Positions 61,352-64,000 of a stretch of DNA of 64,000 nucleotides are shown one piece after another. Origin of the DNA: Deltaproteobacteria bacterium IMCC39146. Its GTDB lineage: Bacteria; Desulfobacterota; Desulfuromonadia; Desulfuromonadales; BM103. The translations under genes were made by a program, and so were the position numbers. Positions within the stretch are counted from its first letter, which is position 1; each line of letters begins with the position of its first letter. The notes beneath the pieces were generated by a model. That model saw only the letters and a list, made by a program, of their open reading frames with translations, had not been told where the DNA came from and did no database searches. The stretch covers positions 62,001 through 126,000 of the forward strand of contig JARUHP010000007.1 of NCBI GenBank assembly GCA_030005635.1, in the 5' to 3' direction.

Positions 61352-61519
61352 CTAGCAGCTTGTCGGATTATCTGGGCTGAAGCGAAAAGTTGACTGTTTG
61401 AGAGCAGATTTTGGCTCGTTTGAGAGTAATAGCCGTAGCTATTGGTCCCAAAGGAGCTGAAATATGAACCAACCAGGCGGATTTGTAGCCAGTTCATGGT
61501 TAGTCCTACAGGTTGCTAG
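61352..61519 (+). repeat. 168-bp interspersed repeat with terminal inverted repeats, copy 2
   Basis: Bounded by CTAGCAGCTTGTCGGATTA and TAGTCCTACAGGTTGCTAG, imperfect inverted repeats (CTAGCARCYTGTNGGAYTA). Same length and orientation as 45070-45237 and clearly the better-preserved copy. It ends 35 bases before the pilS start, so it may supply or disturb the pilS promoter. Confidence 0.88.
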
Positions 61520-61554
61520 CCTTCTGCATACGCCACTTTTGGCTATAGGTCTCT

Positions 61555-63222
61555 ATGGTTGTAACGCCTGTCCAAATGTCCTCTCATAGTGCTCCACGCC
61601 GATTGTTATCGTGGTATCTAGCCGTTCGCTTGACTGTCGTCTGTCTCTTTCTAGGCGGCACAATCCTTTATCAACTGCAACAGGGCTCATGGGCTTCTTC
61701 TCCTGCTGCACGTTACCTGACATACCTCACTCTCTTTGCCGTTTTTCAGACGATTTTTTCAGGCTTTGTCCTGAAACAGATCAAGCGCTATCGTGGTTTC
61801 ATCAACGCGCAAATCAGTTGGGATCTCCTTTTTGTCGTTTCAATCTTATACCTGACCGGCGGCGTCGAAAGCCTCTACTCTTTTCTTTTTATCCTGGTCA
61901 TCATTGCTTCGAGTGTTTTCTGTCCGCGACCGCAGTTACTGGTGGTCGCTTCCGCTGCGTCTATTCTGTACGGGAGTCTCCTGGATCTCCAATATTACGG
62001 TTATCTGCCTGTTCTTCCAGGTCATTCAATATCCAAAGACCTGCAACATACTGATGTTTTTTATGCCGTATTTCTACATTTAGGCGCATTCTTCCTGACG
62101 GCGCTATTGAGCGGTGCCTTGGCTGAACGGTTGCGTCGAAGTGAAGAGGCCAGAGAAAAAAGAGAGATCGATTACGAAGAACTTGCGCGACTGAATCAAT
62201 CTATGTTGACAAATATCAACAGCGGCTTGATGGTCATTAATGCTGCTGGCCGAATTCGTTCTTTCAACAGCGCTGCCAGCAAAATCACCGGTTATAGTCT
62301 GGAAGAAGTTTATAATAGGCCCATAGAGGCGATCCTTCCTGAGTTTGGTCCATTTGATTCGGAAAGCATGGTTGACATTGAGCGTGGAGAAACGAATTAC
62401 TTTAAAAATGAAAAAGAAATTCTCACCTTAGGGTATTCAGCCAGTCGAGTCGTGGATAATAATAATGAATCTTTGGGGCTACTGATCGCCTTTCAAAATT
62501 TGACTGAATACAAGGCTCTCGAAGATCAACTCAAACGCGCTGACCGACTGGCTGCTGTTGGTCGTTTGGCGTCTGGCTTGGCTCACGAAATCCGCAACCC
62601 TCTGGCATCGATCAGCGGTTCGGTGCAACTCCTTCTTGAAGATGAAAAAGTTAACGAGGAAGATAGGCACCTGATGAACATTGTCATCAAGGAGGCCGAT
62701 CGTCTAAGCGTTCTTCTCAGCGACTTTCTTGATTTTGCTCGCCCATCGGCAGTGCAGTTGGAATTGATTGATATAGCCTCATTGGTCGATGAGTTGATCG
62801 CGCTTGTGAATGCAAGCGGGCAGTTTCAAGATGTGGTTATCGAGAAAAACTATAGTGGACCAATTTCGATGAATATTGACCCTCAGAAGATGTACCAGGT
62901 TTTGTGGGACCTACTCATTAACGCTGGTGAAGCTGCAAGACCTGAAGGCAAGATAAGGATTGATATCAATGCCGCTCAAGGTGAGATCGTTATTGAGGAT
63001 ACCGGCGCTGGAATTGCTGATGAGGATCTAGATAGATTGTTTGAACCCTTTTATACAACGAAAGATAAGGGGACAGGCCTGGGTCTGGCCAATGTTTACG
63101 CGAATGTTGAAGCGCATCAGGGGCGGATTTACGTTGAGCCTGGAAGCCTCGGTGGTGCGAGGTTTATTATTGAACTTCCGGAACAATGTCGGATTAATCC
63201 AGCTGTAAGCTGTAAGCTGTAA
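61555..63222 (+). CDS. pilS: Sensor histidine kinase PilS
   Basis: Partner of PilR in control of pilin expression. 555 residues: six membrane helices in the first 190 residues (YLAVRLTVVCLFLGGTILYQL; FLFILVIIASSVF), PAS domain (about 205-320; NINSGLMVINAAGRIRSFNSA), HisKA with His344 in GLAHEIRNPLASISG, and ATPase domain (NAGEAA, EDTGAGI, KGTGLGLANV). The ATG at 61555 has AGGT five bases ahead; an ATG at 61576 is possible. The last seven residues (AVSCKL and stop) are encoded by a 7-bp tandem array (63201-63244), so the C-terminus depends on array length. Confidence 0.93.
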   Translation: MVVTPVQMSSHSAPRRLLSWYLAVRLTVVCLFLGGTILYQLQQGSWASSPAARYLTYLTLFAVFQTIFSGFVLKQIKRYRGFINAQISWDLLFVVSILYLTGGVESLYSFLFILVIIASSVFCPRPQLLVVASAASILYGSLLDLQYYGYLPVLPGHSISKDLQHTDVFYAVFLHLGAFFLTALLSGALAERLRRSEEAREKREIDYEELARLNQSMLTNINSGLMVINAAGRIRSFNSAASKITGYSLEEVYNRPIEAILPEFGPFDSESMVDIERGETNYFKNEKEILTLGYSASRVVDNNNESLGLLIAFQNLTEYKALEDQLKRADRLAAVGRLASGLAHEIRNPLASISGSVQLLLEDEKVNEEDRHLMNIVIKEADRLSVLLSDFLDFARPSAVQLELIDIASLVDELIALVNASGQFQDVVIEKNYSGPISMNIDPQKMYQVLWDLLINAGEAARPEGKIRIDINAAQGEIVIEDTGAGIADEDLDRLFEPFYTTKDKGTGLGLANVYANVEAHQGRIYVEPGSLGGARFIIELPEQCRINPAVSCKL

Positions 63223-63281
63223 GCTGTAAGCTGTAAGCTGTAAGTTTCAAACTGCAAACTGCAAACTGCAAACTGCAAACT
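63201..63281 (+). repeat. Two adjacent 7-bp tandem arrays over the pilS stop codon
   Basis: Six perfect units of AGCTGTA (63201-63242) followed by AGTTTC, then four perfect units of AAACTGC (63249-63276) and a partial fifth. The two units are related (AGCTGTA and AACTGCA differ at a few bases). The pilS stop is in the third to fourth unit of the first array. Because seven is not a multiple of three, gain or loss of a unit shifts the frame. Confidence 0.95.
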
Positions 63282-63312
63282 CTAATGATTCGTTTGAAGG
63301 AGCCGTTTCCAT

Positions 63313-64000
63313 ATGAGTGCTGAACCAATCAAACATCGCATTCTGATCGTCGATGACGAAGAAAGTATGCGTGATTTCTTAAGTATTATGCTGCATCGTG
63401 AGGGTTACCATGTCGACACGGCAGTCGACGGCGCCCAAGCGGTCACTCATCTGCGTGATCATAGCTATGATCTGGTTATCTCCGACATGAAAATGCCGCG
63501 CATGACCGGTATGGAACTCCTTGCGCATATCAAGGATCGCACACCAGAAACCGTGGTCCTGATGGTCACCGCGTTTTCATCGACAGATGAAGCGGTCGAA
63601 GCCATGAAACAGGGCGCATACGATTACATTACTAAGCCATTCAGAAACGAAGAAATTCGTCTCATCGTTAAAAATGCCCTTGAGCGTCGTGAGTTGCGCC
63701 AGGAAAATCTGGCTCTTAAGGAAGAACTCGGCAAGCGCTTCTCCTTCGAGGGCTTGATCGGTAAGTCGAAGGCGATGCAGGATGTCTTCACCATGGTCAA
63801 GAAAGTTGCGTCCAGCCCGGTAAAAGTTCTGGTGACAGGTGAATCAGGAACAGGCAAGGAGTTGGTGGCACGAGCGATTCACTACAACAGCGACCGTCGT
63901 GATGGGCCCTTCGTGCCAATCAACTGTGGGGCCATCCCTGAGAATCTTCTTGAGAGCGAACTCTTTGGGCATGAAAAAGGTTCCTTTACTGGAGCGATCA
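63313..64000 (+). CDS. pilR: Sigma54-dependent response regulator PilR, partial at the right edge
   Basis: 229 codons before the window ends. Receiver domain (1-125) with phospho-acceptor Asp58 in [12 protein letters not shown], then the AAA+ domain with Walker [13 protein letters not shown] and the sigma54 loop GSFTGA at the very edge (Ser in place of Ala at the second position, final G kept). It follows pilS on the same strand with the 7-bp arrays between; AAGGAG stands 12 bases ahead of the ATG. It should activate pilA and other sigma54 promoters, probably to the right of the window. Confidence 0.94.
   Translation, partial: MSAEPIKHRILIVDDEESMRDFLSIMLHREGYHVDTAVDGAQAVTHLRDHSYDLVISDMKMPRMTGMELLAHIKDRTPETVVLMVTAFSSTDEAVEAMKQGAYDYITKPFRNEEIRLIVKNALERRELRQENLALKEELGKRFSFEGLIGKSKAMQDVFTMVKKVASSPVKVLVTGESGTGKELVARAIHYNSDRRDGPFVPINCGAIPENLLESELFGHEKGSFTGAI

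Noticed and set aside
63201-63281. Short regularly repeated sequence that could suggest a CRISPR array
   Set aside because: Units are 7 bp and contiguous with no spacers; these are simple tandem repeats.
1-64000. Intact insertion sequences, prophage genes, tRNA or rRNA genes
   Set aside because: No transposase, integrase or phage structural motif was found in any frame, and no cloverleaf or rRNA-like sequence was recognised by eye; short divergent cases could be missed without a covariance search.

Overview
The window reads as a chromosomal segment of an anaerobic or facultatively microaerobic deltaproteobacterium of the Desulfuromonadales (Geobacter/Desulfuromonas/Pelobacter relatives). This is inferred from gene content, not from a marker gene. 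The evidence is a three-gene frdCAB type succinate dehydrogenase/fumarate reductase, tandem multihaem c-type cytochromes, a cbb3 oxidase, a pilB-pilT-pilC-pilS-pilR block, several NtrC-type sigma54 activators, a feoB region, and interspersed repeats of the kind common in this group. No rRNA, tRNA, phage, intact insertion sequence or CRISPR array was seen.

Layout. 1-2012 (minus): ccoO (cut by the window edge) and ccoN, behind a strong sigma70-like promoter. 2228-5222: orphan sensor kinase, long-chain polyprenyl diphosphate synthase, a small unknown gene. 5284-11574: a Cache-type sensor kinase, an NtrC-type regulator and a DASS (SLC13) anion/sodium symporter with a textbook -24/-12 promoter, probably one regulatory unit. 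11883-14263 (minus): two related hexahaem cytochromes, a small secreted protein and a Sel1-repeat protein. 14519-22984: hypF, pfkA, an M16 protease pair, a YihY-family membrane protein and an LpxH-like phosphoesterase. 23014-26417: two small Gate-domain membrane proteins followed by a CopA-type copper ATPase. 26514-30847: small genes, YchJ, a tandem-GAF protein, and a single polypeptide joining a PolA-type 5'-3' exonuclease to RNase HI. 31085-35052: a tightly packed housekeeping run (SLOG protein, DHH phosphoesterase, amidase, rph, rdgB). 35452-38790: frdCAB. 39308-45010: a short PrmA-like methyltransferase and AEC transporter (minus), then a kinase/sigma54-activator pair and an HtrA protease. 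45393-46681: tlpA-like and ccdA. 46774-50437: Fur-family regulator, Fur-box-like site, FeoB, a Cys-rich microprotein and a DtxR-type repressor with FeoA-like end. 50792-51847: an isolated ParM/Alp-type actin homologue. 52288-56652: rnr, ribF, aroE. 56850 to the right edge: pilB, pilT, pilC, pilS and the first half of pilR.

The intergenic DNA is rich in structure. There are at least four repeat families: a roughly 200-bp element with CGCAAAG-rich arms in three copies; a shorter related palindrome group; a 168-bp element with terminal inverted repeats in two direct copies; and GTGCGTGGCGCG-type GC-rich repeats around pilT and inside the 5' end of htrA. Two 7-bp tandem arrays sit on the 3' end of pilS, and a C10 tract sits in a promoter-like spacer upstream of tlpA.

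The strongest candidates for something little described are the 5' nuclease-RNase HI fusion, the hexahaem-cytochrome/Sel1 operon, the split Gate-domain pair coupled to CopA, the iron module with its Cys-rich microprotein, and the repeat arrays that may switch pilS or tlpA. All calls come from reading the sequence; no database search was run.
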